64,000 nt of DNA from Anaspis maculata (taxonomy: Eukaryota; Arthropoda; Insecta; Coleoptera; Scraptiidae), in the NCBI GenBank assembly GCA_949128115.1, contig OX421964.1, positions 51,624,601 through 51,688,600 on the forward strand, given 5' to 3'. A model generated the notes under the pieces. That model had not been told where the DNA came from. It searched no databases and saw only the letters and a program-made list of their open reading frames with translations. Each line of letters begins with the position of its first letter. The stretch's first letter is position 1. The position numbers and the translations under genes are program-made. Shown here piece by piece: positions 23,223 through 34,273 of the stretch.

Positions 23223-24425
23223 TAGATAGGAAATGCAAGGGACCACAATCAATTTCGAGTTATATAGAAAACTTCAAGATGGAGAAATTTGAGTTGAGGA
23301 AGTTCGACTGTATGTGAATATTAGCCAAGTATGTTTTATTTCCCCTTTTTTCATTTTACAATACAAAGCCCTATATCCCAAGCATACGTCTTTCAATTTT
23401 TCAGTGATGACCAAGTCAAGCAACGTCAAAACCATAAATAGGCCTAGGGGTATCCTTACTCTAGAAAAGAGATGTCCACTTCAAGGCCATGGACGCGATT
23501 GCGCTGTTCGAACTTCGAACTTGATCACGAGGTCAAGTAGGTAGTTTGAAACGAACTGATAGGGGACGTTGAGGTGACTGTGAACACTGAATGTATCACA
23601 AGAAGTAATAAACGTGAAAACGAACATGATCATCATATGATATTTGGTCACAATTTTCAGAATGAATTTTTTAATGTTGGTGTTCTGCCGAAAGTCGAAA
23701 GTTCGATACTTTTTTATAAAATAATTCATATTTGATTGCGTTAGCTTAGACACTGTTCCCTTACATCGGTTGAAGTATGTTTGGTTGTCTATATCTGAGT
23801 GTGGTTTCCAAATTTGTTTTGGAATTTACTAGACCATTCAATGCTAGAACGCAATAACGCATTTCATTTCTGTGATTCTGTGTTTACGGGCGTGTTCGTG
23901 TAGTCGCAGATCGCAGTTCAGAGTTCAGCATTATTCTGTGGTTCAGCTGTTGTAAAATTAGCGAAAAGGTGAGTGTTTTATCCACAGGCCATAATCCTTA
24001 CTCTAGATAAGAGATGTCCACCAAGATTTGACTAGGAAAATGCGAAGGTTACTGTTGTATGTTGTGTTGCCTATTACATATTATGCTCCAAGCTTCATCG
24101 AAATTCGAAAGTAAAATGAGTACATACCTAGGTGCATCTCATCAGATTACGTTGTTATCGAGTGTTAGAACGGTCAATTAGAACACCAAAATTGCAATAG
24201 TGACTTGGTGAATATCTGGAATAGAGTTTGACTGATCTAAATTGAAATTTTTGAAAATATTCCTGAAACATTTCAGTAACTTTTTTTTTTCTTCGAATCA
24301 GCCAAAGTGGGCCAAACAATAGAGGAATCGCCTCGGTAATCGCATTTTATAGCATGTTTTATGGTGGCCTCCGACTCTTATATCAGATTTTGGAAAAAAG
24401 AAATTTCAAGCTATGAAATGTTAAT
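23223..24425. other. No gene recognised; possible 5' noncoding exon near 23968
   Basis: Mostly featureless. The phrase TCCTTACTCTAGA(A/T)AAGAGATGTCCAC occurs twice (about 23453 and 23996). A GC-richer block at 23880-23968 ends AGCGAAAAG followed by GTGAGT, a consensus splice donor, and could be an untranslated first exon of a plus-strand gene. I cannot find its partner exon. Confidence 0.3.
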
Positions 24426-24910
24426 GACTGCGTTTCTATCGCAGCTTTCGATCCGATCGAAACTCTATCGGATCGGGTCGATCCGCTTGAAAGTGCCGAT
24501 ATAAACTGTCGGGATTGAGATTTCAATCGGATCGAGCAGTTCAAGTCGATCCGGTTCTTTGGCCGGCTTGACTTGAGTCGAGCGGATCGAGCATCCGCTC
24601 GTATTTTGCCGATGTAAACGGGATCGGATCGAAGTGACAGATGACCAACTTGTAAACAAAGCGTAATTTTCACGAAATCAAGAAATACCTTCCAGTAATT
24701 GTAACACCAAGAAAACTAAAAATTATCATCTTTTTCGGTTTGATGCGTTTTAAATCATGTTGTTGTCTCCCGTCAATTCTAACCTAATTCGAGTGGAACA
24801 GGATTGAGTGAAGCGGATCGAACGTGCGACGATAGAAACGCGCTTGACTGAAGCCACTTTGGATCCGATCGAAACTCGAGCGGATCGAAAGCTGCGATAG
24901 AAACGCAGTC
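24426..24910. mobile_element. 485-bp GATC-rich foldback element
   Basis: Ends GACTGCGTTTCTATCGCAGC and its inverted copy. AAT occurs on both outer sides and may be a short target duplication. The inside is dense in CGATCC/GGATCG motifs in both orientations, giving many alternative hairpins. Confidence 0.75.
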
Positions 24911-25419
24911 AATGACCTGAAAAATTGATTTCTTTTTCATTGTGAGTTCTACAATACTGGATGATAAAGTAATGTTGAGGAGAAATTATATTTCGAATAA
25001 TTTTAAGGGTGAGTATTCATTCTTTGAGATGATTCAATTTTCGAAATTTTTCAGTTTTCGAGATTATTTAATCTTCAAGTTTATTCAATGTTCAGGACCA
25101 CTTGACTTTAGGGTTGAAGGCGCGCGCGCCTTCATGACCTAGTAAGGTATAAAAGCAAGTATAAAAGTCCAGGAGCTTATCTAATCCCGTGGGATTTTGA
25201 ATGAAGGAGCATAGCGAGTATGTGGAATAGGTATATTCTTTAGGTAGCCAGCAATCACACCTGACCGAGTGTTTTGCCTTAATTTCTTGCAGGGGATTTA
25301 TACAGGATGAAACAGAGAAATTAAATAAAAATTCGTAGCTCCGGACTGGGAAAAGATGAAGAGCATAAACTTCAGACGTGATTTCAGGTCACAGGTCTCA
25401 TCAATCCATATAGTTGCAG

Positions 25420-26855
25420 CGGTACGCTAGCGAAATGACCCTAATTCTGCATTTTGTGATACTGCAATGAAATTTGACATATGGAAACTACGTAGAAGTT
25501 CAAGTAATTTGACCCGCAGCACTCAAAAATTTGTCCATTAGGGGGCGACTGGGGGCTCCTCAAAATTTCAAAATGTCAGAACTTTTACCATGCACCATTC
25601 AATACCGCTCAATTTACCGTACAGGACCTGAACAACTTTGTTCTTGACCATCATAACATTTTTGGTCATGTCAATTCCATTCTTCGTATAGAAAAAAAAA
25701 TTTCTTTGCCTGGTCAACAAATAATAGAATTTTTTTTTGGACCACAAATAGGTTGTTGAGCCGTTTTTGTGTGATAATCGATAAATCCGCATCCCCTTGA
25801 CTCATTTATGAAAACAGAATTTTTGCAGTGCTATTTTTCAACGAAGGAGTGACCTCAACTTACCATTATTTTCAACATTACCTTTTTCAATGTTTTATAC
25901 CGGTAAGTATGATTATTCTTATACTAATATATGGCTTGAAGTTTTCTTCAACGATGGTGATGATGAAACAGCCTCAGATTCCACCTGGAAGCCGTGCATA
26001 CTAATTTTTCTGCAAAGCCGTCAAATTTGGCATTTTTGATTTTCTACCAGGAGCGACCAAAATGTCAATACACACCACTCCGCCCAAGAGCACCGGTTTC
26101 GGTACTTTCGCACCAACTTTCATTTCAGTATCACAAAATGCAAAATTGTCAGGCGTGAATATCATTTCCCGCTAGAGCAAACCGGTGCTCTCAGGCGGAG
26201 AGATGTGTATTGGCATTTTGGCTGCTCCCCCTAGAAAATAAAAAAAAGCCAAATTTGACGGCCTCGCAGAAAAATTGATATGTACGGCTTCCAGGTGGAA
26301 TCTGAGGCTGTTTCATCATCAACATCGTTGAAGTTCAAGCTATATATTAGTATAAGAATAATCATACTTACCGGGATAAAACATTGAAAAAGGTAATGTT
26401 GAAAATAATGTTAAGTTGAGGTCACTCCTTTGTTGAAATAAATAGCACTGGAAAAGTTCTGTTACCATAAATGAGTCAAGGGGATGCGGATTTATCAGAT
26501 ATCACACTAAAACGACTCAACAACCTATTTGTGGTCCAAAAAAAATTCTATAATTTGTTGACCAGGCAAAGACATTTTTTTTTCTATAAGAAGAATGGGA
26601 TTGACATGACGAAAAATGTTATGATGGTCAAGAACAAAGTTGTTTTGGTACTGTACGGTAGATAGGGCGGTACTGAATGGTGCATGGTGAAAGTTCTGAC
26701 ATCTTGAAATTTTGAGGGGCCCCCAGTCGCCCCCTAATGGACAAATTTTTTAGTGCTGCGGGTCAAATCACTCGGAATTTTATATAGTTTGCACATGCCA
26801 AATTTCATTGCAGTATCACAAAATGCAGAATCAAAAAGCGTACCGCTGCAACTAA
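25420..26855. mobile_element. Foldback element with arms of about 600 bp
   Basis: The left arm reads GTTGCAGCGGTACGCT, then CTGCATTTTGTGATACTGCA, then CATTAGGGGGCGACTGGGGG. All three recur inverted in the right arm at 26.7-26.85 kb. The inner parts pair too (GGATGCGGATTTATC, AGGTGGAATCTGAGGCTGTT). Nearby TA-CAGG tips at 25303 and 26931 do not match each other, so the outer boundary is uncertain. Confidence 0.7.
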
Positions 26856-28268
26856 AATAACTTTCCTCTCACTTTTTTTTCTATCTTGAACGAGAAGGCC
26901 GCTATGGGATAATTACGCTAGGATGGACCACCCTGTATGTATTATTGTAATCTGATAAGCACTCATCGGCGATGCCGCGCCGCGTCACGCTAAATTGTTA
27001 TTATTGTAATTGTTTATCATTATTTCGGCACAATTCTTCTTGGTTCGGGTCCCAAGTTCCAAGGTCATGAGCTACCCACTGGAGTTGAAATTTTTCGTGA
27101 AAATTCTTTCGTTTAGGACTAGATGTTTTGACGGACGGACGGACAAAGCGAGGACATGAGCGCCTTTCCCTTTGGAGAAGTGCGCTAAAAATTAGTACAC
27201 TCCACGTCAACAGCTGTATGCGTTTTTGATGGGCAATTGTGTAAAACACAACATGTGTAAAACACAACATCTAAAAACTCGCAAAAATAAGCATTAACGA
27301 TGTTCATATCGTACTACTATATCCATGCCATAGGTTGAAAAGCGACTTATCAAGCTGCTCCATCAAGCAGACCAATTATACATGTCTAGTGTCTTAGATG
27401 TAGTGGATTTGAAAAGAAGGAAACCAAGTTTGAGATCTTCTGTACTTCTGACCGTTAGTATTTTAGAACTTAGAACTTCTGACCGTTTGAATTTAAAATC
27501 TTTTGACCTTTTTTTTTTTCACTTTAGACCTTTCTTCATCTTTTATGATTAGTCCTTTTTCGCCACCCGCAGAGTTTCAACGTGCATTTTTGTAACAGCG
27601 ATTACAACCACGCTGTTTCAAGCACTTCAAAATATCAACAACTCAAATTTGATGAGCTAAAGGAAGAAGTAATAAGTAGGTATGGAGATATTAAAGATAG
27701 CTTATTAGCTCATGAAATAAACTACAAACTTCAACATCCAAATTGTAATACGGAATTATAATTATTATCATGAAAATTTAACAACAGTTCAACATGAACC
27801 TTCAAGATTCTTCCATTTTATGTGACAACAATTACGTATCAAGTTACCCCATAATTATTTCATCGAATTTCTTTCTTTATACTAGTCTTGAAACATGAAG
27901 ATTTGAGAAATTGTTCAAATAGAATAGTTAGAATAGTTTATTGTTCAAATTATCTTCTTGGCCATTTTATTAATTGAGCAGGACTGCAGACAAGATATTT
28001 TTTATGTTAGACATTTTACACACTTGAGGGGTGAATAGTGGAAGAGGGGTTCATGCGGAGAGCTTTACATCTTTTAGAAAGGGCAATTGGGGTAGCAATG
28101 GCAACGTTGACCTTGTTTGTCTCATCCCGTAGCTCCCATATAAGAATAAACTTATCTACAGTCTGCTAAATTTAGTGAAACGTTACCAGACAACTGATTC
28201 AGTTCCTTCTTTGTGATGAACTTCTGGTGAACTATATTTGAACAAATTAAACCCTCAAAAGTCTGTTC
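26856..28268. other. No gene recognised
   Basis: AT-rich intergenic sequence. A short GACGGACGGACGGAC repeat lies near 27131. A tttatt block near 27943 would read AATAAA on the minus strand and may be the old polyadenylation signal of the zinc-finger gene at 32.4-34.3 kb, now displaced by the LINE. Confidence 0.3.
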
Positions 28269-28280
28269 AAAAATTGAAAC
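28269..28280. repeat. LINE target-site duplication, 5' copy
   Basis: AAAAATTGAAAC, identical to 32400-32411. Confidence 0.8.
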
Positions 28281-28335
28281 ATCAATACGTAACCAAATTT
28301 GTTTCCGTTTCCGTAATCGTTTTGTTTTGGATAAG

Positions 28336-29382
28336 ATGGCGCCGGACGTTGCGGACGGTTCCGCTTCGTCTGTTGTTTACTGTGGAGTTTGTAGCACCAG
28401 AGCTGTTCTTAGAAGAGTAAAATGTGTTCAGTGTCCTACCTACTATCATAATGGATGTGTAGCAAGAATAAAAGATGCTGTGAATACAGCTTCTGGGCTT
28501 GTTTGCTGTCCTAAGGAAGAAGAGCGTGATGACGGCAGTTCTACACATGGATCCTTTATCTCGGCGGCTGATGAGACTCTACCCGAGGTGAAAAACTGTG
28601 CAACTGAAGATGAGATGATGTACCTGAGAGCCCTCGTCAGCAGTAAAAATGAATTAATCCAAGAGTTACGCGAGAAGAATGCACTTTTGCAGAGGATTAT
28701 CGAACTAGCAGGTTTGAACAAAAAGCATGAAATTTCTGCTACTGAAGATAAGAACGAGACGAGGTTAAAAGTGGACAAAAAGTTATCGCAAAACAAAAAG
28801 CCTCTTTTACCAAATCAAAACAAACACGAAGCAGCTGAAAATGAACGCAAACAGCCAAAAATTCAGATCCAACCAAAGGCAAAAGCTAAGAAGACCGAGG
28901 CCCCGGCGGAACAGACTGATCCGGAGAGCGGTGCGGACGGCTGGGCGGTTGTCAGGGCGAGAAAACCGGGAAGGATTGCTGCTGTTGGAACAGCCGTTAA
29001 GGATGTTTTTTCAGCGGAAGGAGCTGTGACTTCCTTCACTGGGCGTAAACCAAACCCAAACAAGAAAGCTTGGCTCTTCATATCCCGTGTGAGCGATGGA
29101 GCTGATGAGGGCAGTATTGCCAACTGGATCAAGAAGCACGCAGGGGCGTCGGATGACGATGTAACCGTGAAGAGTGTGGCAACGACTTATGAGAGAAAGG
29201 ACAGCGGATGCTTTCAGATTGGCATAAAGTTCTCCTTGAAGGACAAACTTTATGATTCACAGTTCTGGCCGGCTGGTGTGGCGTATAGACGATTTTATTT
29301 TGACTATAAAAAGACTGACAAGACCATTACAACTAATAATGTTGCTTTTTTAGAGGAAACACAGCTTGCGAAAAATTCATGA
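28336..29382 (+). CDS. LINE ORF1 protein with PHD-like zinc finger and coiled coil
   Basis: 348 aa. I start at the ATG at 28336 (AAGATGGCG context). Residues about 17-60 form a PHD/RING-like cysteine-histidine cluster (CGVC, CVQC, YYHNGC, VCC). Residues about 100-130 have a heptad leucine pattern (LVSSKNELIQELREKNALLQ) suited to a short coiled coil. A long basic region with many Lys/Gln follows. The C-terminal third (from KAWLFISRVSDGA) is a compact region of the kind found in CR1-like ORF1 proteins, perhaps an RRM-like fold. The role is presumably binding the element's RNA. The stop codon overlaps the ORF2 start in ATGA. Confidence 0.85.
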   Translation: MAPDVADGSASSVVYCGVCSTRAVLRRVKCVQCPTYYHNGCVARIKDAVNTASGLVCCPKEEERDDGSSTHGSFISAADETLPEVKNCATEDEMMYLRALVSSKNELIQELREKNALLQRIIELAGLNKKHEISATEDKNETRLKVDKKLSQNKKPLLPNQNKHEAAENERKQPKIQIQPKAKAKKTEAPAEQTDPESGADGWAVVRARKPGRIAAVGTAVKDVFSAEGAVTSFTGRKPNPNKKAWLFISRVSDGADEGSIANWIKKHAGASDDDVTVKSVATTYERKDSGCFQIGIKFSLKDKLYDSQFWPAGVAYRRFYFDYKKTDKTITTNNVAFLEETQLAKNS

Positions 29383-32204
29383 CGATAATCCATCTGAATA
29401 TTCAATCCCTGAGAAGTAAAGTGACCCGACTGGAGGTGTTTGTAGAGGAGCAACAGCCGACTTTCCTTTGCCTGACCGAACATTGGATTGGTGTCAATGA
29501 TATACAAAATGTATCATTACCAGGTTACAAATTAGTAACAAGTTTCTGCCGGGCACAGTCAAATGGTCATGGAGGATCACTTATCTTCTCAAAATCCGAT
29601 TGTGATGTAGTGGAGATCCCTAAAATTAAGGATCAGTCTGTCGAAAATGAGATTGAATGCTGTGCTTTGATGTCTGCTGGAGAGAATATTGCCGTCATAA
29701 ACATATATAGACCTCCGCGGGGTAATGTCGAGCTCTTCCTGATACATCTCGCGGAGGTGCTGAGGCGAGCGCGCGGGCTGTGTGGAGAGATCGTGGTGAC
29801 GGGCGATTTGAATATAGACCACTTGAGGGGAACAAAAGACCTAGAACAGCTGTGTGATGTGTTTGATTCATATGGGCTGACTATCGCTACGAATTTTCCG
29901 ACCAGAATATCCACTGACAGGACTGGCACTACCTCTGTGACTGGAATCGATTACATAGCGACTAGCTTGGATAGAGACAGGTTTGTGTGCTCTTCGCTCA
30001 GCCCACATCTCTCGGACCATCTTGGACAAGCAATGACACTGAGAAAAGAGAACAGCGGTGGGCGAGCTCCCACCTGTGAACAGAAGCGGAGACCGATACA
30101 CAGGAGTTCCCCTGAAAATTTGCAGGCATTCCGTGAAGCACTGCAGTCTGTAGCCTGGCGTTCTACTGGCGATATAGATCAAGATTTTGAATACTTCTTG
30201 AATGTTTTTCTCGAGCTGTATTCCACCTGCTGCCCTGTCTACCTGCCAAGGTCAAAGAAGAAAATGGGAAAACATTGGGTGACCAGTGAGGTTAGAAAAT
30301 GCCGGAGTGACTTGCACGCGATGCATTGGTTGTATAAACAGGCACCTACGCTGGAAACTAAAACAGCGTACGCTGTTAAAAAGAAACAGTACAAGAATCT
30401 GATAACGAAGTCGAAGTACGAGTATAATCAGGCTATTATCGGGAAATCAGGAAAAAATTGTGCTCGAGCGGCTTGGGACATAATTAGGAAAAAAACTGGT
30501 AAGGCCAAGGCTCCTCAAACGACTCTAACGCTGGAAATTGAAGGCCAAAAATGCAGTCAGCCGCAAAAGACTGCAAACTTTCTTTGCGACTACTTCTCGG
30601 AGATTGCTGCTAAGTGCGTTGGGGAACACTTTCAAGGGAATAAATCTTCCAAGTGCACGACGACACCAGACAGAACTATGCAGACAATTTTTGTGCCGGA
30701 GGTGACAAGTGAAGAGATACAAACAGTTATTAAAGGACTCAAGCCTGGCAAAAGCCCGGGCGAGGATGGTGTGACTGCGGCGGTGTTGAGGAGTGTGAGT
30801 GATTGCGTGGTGGAGCCTTTGAAAGAGCTTTTTAATTGTTCGCTTGTAAGTGGAAAGTTCCCTGAGGTACTTAAGTCATCACTGGTAGTACCCATCTTCA
30901 AAAGGGGAGCTCCCACTAGTGCTTCGAATTATCGTCCTATTAGCCTGATTAGTATCTTCTCCAAGATTTTTGAGAAAATTGTACATACAAGAATTTATGA
31001 CTTTGTAACTAAATTTAAGATCCTCAGCGATTCGCAGCATGGATTCAGATCCTCTCGATCGACTGAAACGGCGTTGTTTAATTTTGTAAATTATGTAAAT
31101 AGAAAGATAGATGATAAGCAATTTGTAGCTACTTTGTACTTTGATATGTCGCGTGCCTTTGATACAATAGATATAGGATTTATGAAATGCAAGCTTGAAA
31201 GAATGGGAATCAGAGGCTCCATCAATGATTGGCTAATCTCGTTCCTTTCTGACAGGAAGATGAGGGTGTTGGTGGGGGGCTGTACCTCTGAGGATGGTTC
31301 TCTCGATTTGGGTGTGCCACAGGGGTCTGTACTGGGCCCTTTGATATTTTTACTATACATAAACGATTTGCCTTCACATGTAACCAGGGGAATGGCAGTG
31401 ATATTTGCCGACGACACGTCCATCGCCGTGTCCGCGCCTACCCTTGAGGAATTGAAGCGAAGTCTTTTAGAGGTAGAAGAACAAATGTATCGATGGTGTT
31501 ATCAAAATAGAATAATCTTAAACAGTAATAAAACTAGATATATAGTATATGGTAAGAAAGACGTAGACTTTGTTAATACTATGAATATAAAACCAAGCGC
31601 ACATACAACTGTTTTGGGAGTCAACATTGATGACAGGTTGTCTTGGAACTCCCACATTGATTCCGTTTGTAAGAGACTAAATAGCTCATATTTTGCGATA
31701 TTACAGCTGAAAAATGACATAAGCCTGAACTATCTGTTACAAATGTATTATGCGCTAGTGTATTCACATATATCCTATAATGTGGTTATCTGGGGAGATT
31801 CATCTAACATCAATAGAGTGTTTGTTCTGCAAAAAAGAATCATAAGACTTTTGTTCAACTTGAAACCGAGACAGTCATGTCGAGAAACTTTTGTGAAAAA
31901 CTCTGTGCTTACGATGACTTGTATTTATATATTGAAGTGCTGTTTATATGTCAGAAACCATGACGACATATTCAGAAAGAACTCTGCGAACCATACGTAT
32001 GAAACTCGACATACTGATACACTAAAAATTCCTATTCATAGGACAAGCCTCTGTGAAAAGTCACCATACCTAGCTTGTGTTAAAATTTACAATAAATTGC
32101 CGCGGGAAATTGTGAAAATTGAAAACAAAAAAACGTTTAAAGTCACACTGCAGGCATATCTGATAAAAAACTGTTTTTACAACATGAATGAATTTATGAA
32201 TTGA
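29379..32204 (+). CDS. LINE ORF2: endonuclease and reverse transcriptase
   Basis: 941 aa, uninterrupted. The N-terminal 215 residues form an AP-type endonuclease: HLNIQSL at residue 5, TEHW with the catalytic Glu, GDLNIDHL near 141 and SDHLGQ near 212. The reverse transcriptase occupies about residues 490-740, with YRPISL, QHGFR, YFDMSRAFDTI, GVPQGSVLGPLIF and the catalytic FADD near 673. The C-terminal region is that of CR1/Jockey-type ORF2 proteins, without an RNase H domain. It nicks the target DNA and copies the RNA in place. Translation probably depends on reinitiation at ATGA, where the ORF1 stop and ORF2 start overlap by one base beyond a shared dinucleotide. Confidence 0.93.
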   Translation: MTIIHLNIQSLRSKVTRLEVFVEEQQPTFLCLTEHWIGVNDIQNVSLPGYKLVTSFCRAQSNGHGGSLIFSKSDCDVVEIPKIKDQSVENEIECCALMSAGENIAVINIYRPPRGNVELFLIHLAEVLRRARGLCGEIVVTGDLNIDHLRGTKDLEQLCDVFDSYGLTIATNFPTRISTDRTGTTSVTGIDYIATSLDRDRFVCSSLSPHLSDHLGQAMTLRKENSGGRAPTCEQKRRPIHRSSPENLQAFREALQSVAWRSTGDIDQDFEYFLNVFLELYSTCCPVYLPRSKKKMGKHWVTSEVRKCRSDLHAMHWLYKQAPTLETKTAYAVKKKQYKNLITKSKYEYNQAIIGKSGKNCARAAWDIIRKKTGKAKAPQTTLTLEIEGQKCSQPQKTANFLCDYFSEIAAKCVGEHFQGNKSSKCTTTPDRTMQTIFVPEVTSEEIQTVIKGLKPGKSPGEDGVTAAVLRSVSDCVVEPLKELFNCSLVSGKFPEVLKSSLVVPIFKRGAPTSASNYRPISLISIFSKIFEKIVHTRIYDFVTKFKILSDSQHGFRSSRSTETALFNFVNYVNRKIDDKQFVATLYFDMSRAFDTIDIGFMKCKLERMGIRGSINDWLISFLSDRKMRVLVGGCTSEDGSLDLGVPQGSVLGPLIFLLYINDLPSHVTRGMAVIFADDTSIAVSAPTLEELKRSLLEVEEQMYRWCYQNRIILNSNKTRYIVYGKKDVDFVNTMNIKPSAHTTVLGVNIDDRLSWNSHIDSVCKRLNSSYFAILQLKNDISLNYLLQMYYALVYSHISYNVVIWGDSSNINRVFVLQKRIIRLLFNLKPRQSCRETFVKNSVLTMTCIYILKCCLYVRNHDDIFRKNSANHTYETRHTDTLKIPIHRTSLCEKSPYLACVKIYNKLPREIVKIENKKTFKVTLQAYLIKNCFYNMNEFMN

Positions 32205-32399
32205 ATGTTCCTTATTTGTATAGTTATGTTATGTACAATATTGTTCGAGGTATTATAGTTTCATTGTACTGTGACTATTGTGAGCCTTGATGTTCAGTGT
32301 TTAAATGTTTGTACTGATTTTCAACGACGAAACCTATAATACAGTTGTATTCGAGTGGTGCAATAAATACATTTTACATTTTACATTTTACAAATAGAA

Positions 32400-32411
32400 A
32401 AAATTGAAACT
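32400..32411. repeat. LINE target-site duplication, 3' copy
   Basis: AAAAATTGAAAC. It lies only 14 bp beyond the stop codon of the zinc-finger gene. Confidence 0.8.
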
Positions 32412-32425
32412 AAAAATGTATTAGA

Positions 32426-34273
32426 TCAACATCGTTCGTGGTGCCTCATGTGAACGGTCACTGCTGTTTCGCTCGCGAACTTTTTACCACAAATCGTGCA
32501 CTCGCAGGTTTTTGGCTCCTCAATGTTGTGTTTGGACACTCGATGCGTCCTTAAGGAGACTTTTTGTCTGAAACCTTCGCCACACATTTCACATCTGTAA
32601 GGAGTTTCCCTTGTGTGCTGTCTCAAATGGGTCGTCAGTGCACTCGCCTTGGCGAACGGCTTCTGGCAATAGGGACAAATGTGCGGCTTTATGTTCAAAT
32701 GGACAGTATTTTTGTGCTTGTTCATGTCGTAGAACGTGTAGAAACTCTTGCTGCAGACGTCGCACACGTGAGATTTATCACCTGAAATGTTGTTTGATTT
32801 AGCTTATTATTCATCAGGCCCTAGACTGGTTGGATGCCTGACGCCAACCATTCAACTTTTCCTCAAGCCTTTCCTTATTCTGAGCAAGTTTGAAGTCAGA
32901 AATTCTACCTATTTTGTTTATGAATGTTACACATCTGCGTTTATCAATATTTCCGGTTTTACTATGTCTATTAATTCGTAATGAATGTGTATTTAAACTA
33001 TCACTATTACAGGACACTATCCCGTGCCCATTATTGAACCACCTCCCTTTTTAACAAGAGTAATTTCTGAAAGGCACAATAAGCTAATGCTTCTTCTAAA
33101 ATCAATTTTTCTATTATATCTTAGCAAATAATAGGAGCACATTCATGGTTTTACCCTATACATCAGTAGATACTGTAATTTTGAGAGTCAATTATCAATT
33201 ATTATCTAATAACATTAATTTCATCTCTACCAAGTAATGATCTGTCCAGCAAATTATTGCGAGTACTTCCTTTCAGACACAGCTTTTGTAGCTTGAAGCT
33301 TATTAAGCATGTCTTACCTTTGTGTTTCTTCATATGCACCAGGAAACGATAACGGTGGGTGAAAAGCTTTCCACATTCCTCACAGACCTTCCTGAAATTC
33401 CCATGTACTATCTTCATGTGTCCCTTGAGGCTCTGAGTGCTGCTCAAAATTGAACCACACACTTCACAAATTTGCGGTCCAGTTTTGTGATTGTCCAAGT
33501 GAATCTGATAATTGGCCACTGTCACTGCAGAATTGCAAACTGGACAAGCCTTCTTCACGTGTGTGAGCTCGTGAGCTTTAACCTGCGTTTTTGTAACAAA
33601 ACTTTTTGCACAAATAGTGCATATGTGAGGTTTATACTTGGGGACAACTAGACTTCCCTCCATTGTCTCTTCATTTGAACTAACAGCAGGTGGAAGGTCC
33701 CGTGTCTGACCTACACCTCCGTGCGCCTCATTTCTGTGTACCAAATAGATGCACTTGTATCGAAATTTTACATTGCAATCTAAACACTTGTAATCATCAT
33801 GGTCCTTGTGAAGCTCATTCCAGTGTTTTTTGTACAAAGTCATGTTGTTGAAATTCTGCTGGCACAGATCACAGCTCTGCGGTTTTTCAAAATGGTTCTT
33901 AGTATGCTGCAGCATTGCATTCCCTTCGACGAAGGTGGTACAAATTTCACATTTTATGAAAGATTCGGGAAGCAAAATTTCTAAAGGTTCAGATTTCACT
34001 TCTACACTTTCTTCTTCAAATCTCAGATTTGCTTTCAGAAAGTTCTGTTGTATCGTGAAAGCCATTTTCATTTCGTCTAGGCACTTGGTGCAGGCAATGG
34101 TTGAGGAATCATTCGGGTCGATCTGGACAGATTGCTGTTGAAATTAATATTGAATTGCTAGTTTTACTTACTCGGATGGATGTCAATGTTTCTAGCATGT
34201 AAGAATTCAGAGTTTCCAATAAAGAATGAGTTTCTGTAGGTAGACCAAGACATAACCTGCAGACTGTTGTCAT
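32426..34273 (-). CDS. ZAD-C2H2 zinc-finger transcription factor
   Basis: Three coding exons, 34172-34273, 33318-34134 and 32426-32781, with GT/AG introns of 37 bp and 536 bp and consistent phases; 424 aa. Exon 1 starts MTTVCRLCLGLP and, with the start of exon 2 (IACTKCLDEM), forms a ZAD domain, whose two CxxC pairs bind zinc and mediate dimerisation in insect zinc-finger proteins. Eleven C2H2 fingers follow: seven in exon 2 (first KCEICTTF..., last CEECGKLF...HMKKH) and four in exon 3 (CDVCSKSF, CPYCQKPF, CEMCGEGF, CTICGKKF). It is a sequence-specific nuclear DNA-binding protein; its targets cannot be predicted. The 37-bp first intron is very short but has a full GTAAGT donor and CAACAG acceptor. 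The 3' UTR has been displaced by the LINE. Confidence 0.92.

Larger units (their letters stand above)
28281..32399 (+). mobile_element. Full-length CR1-like non-LTR retrotransposon
   Basis: A 4.1-kb element bounded by a perfect 12-bp duplication (AAAAATTGAAAC). It has a short 5' leader of about 55 bp and two open, overlapping ORFs. The 3' end carries CAATAAATAC followed by repeats of ACATTTT rather than a poly(A) tail. Short 3' tandem repeats are typical of the CR1/L2 side of the Jockey group. Both ORFs are free of stops and frameshifts, so the copy is young and may be able to move. Confidence 0.92.

Noticed and set aside
30632..31423. Antisense open frames across the LINE
   Set aside because: They are shadows of ORF2, which has complete endonuclease and reverse-transcriptase motifs on the plus strand.
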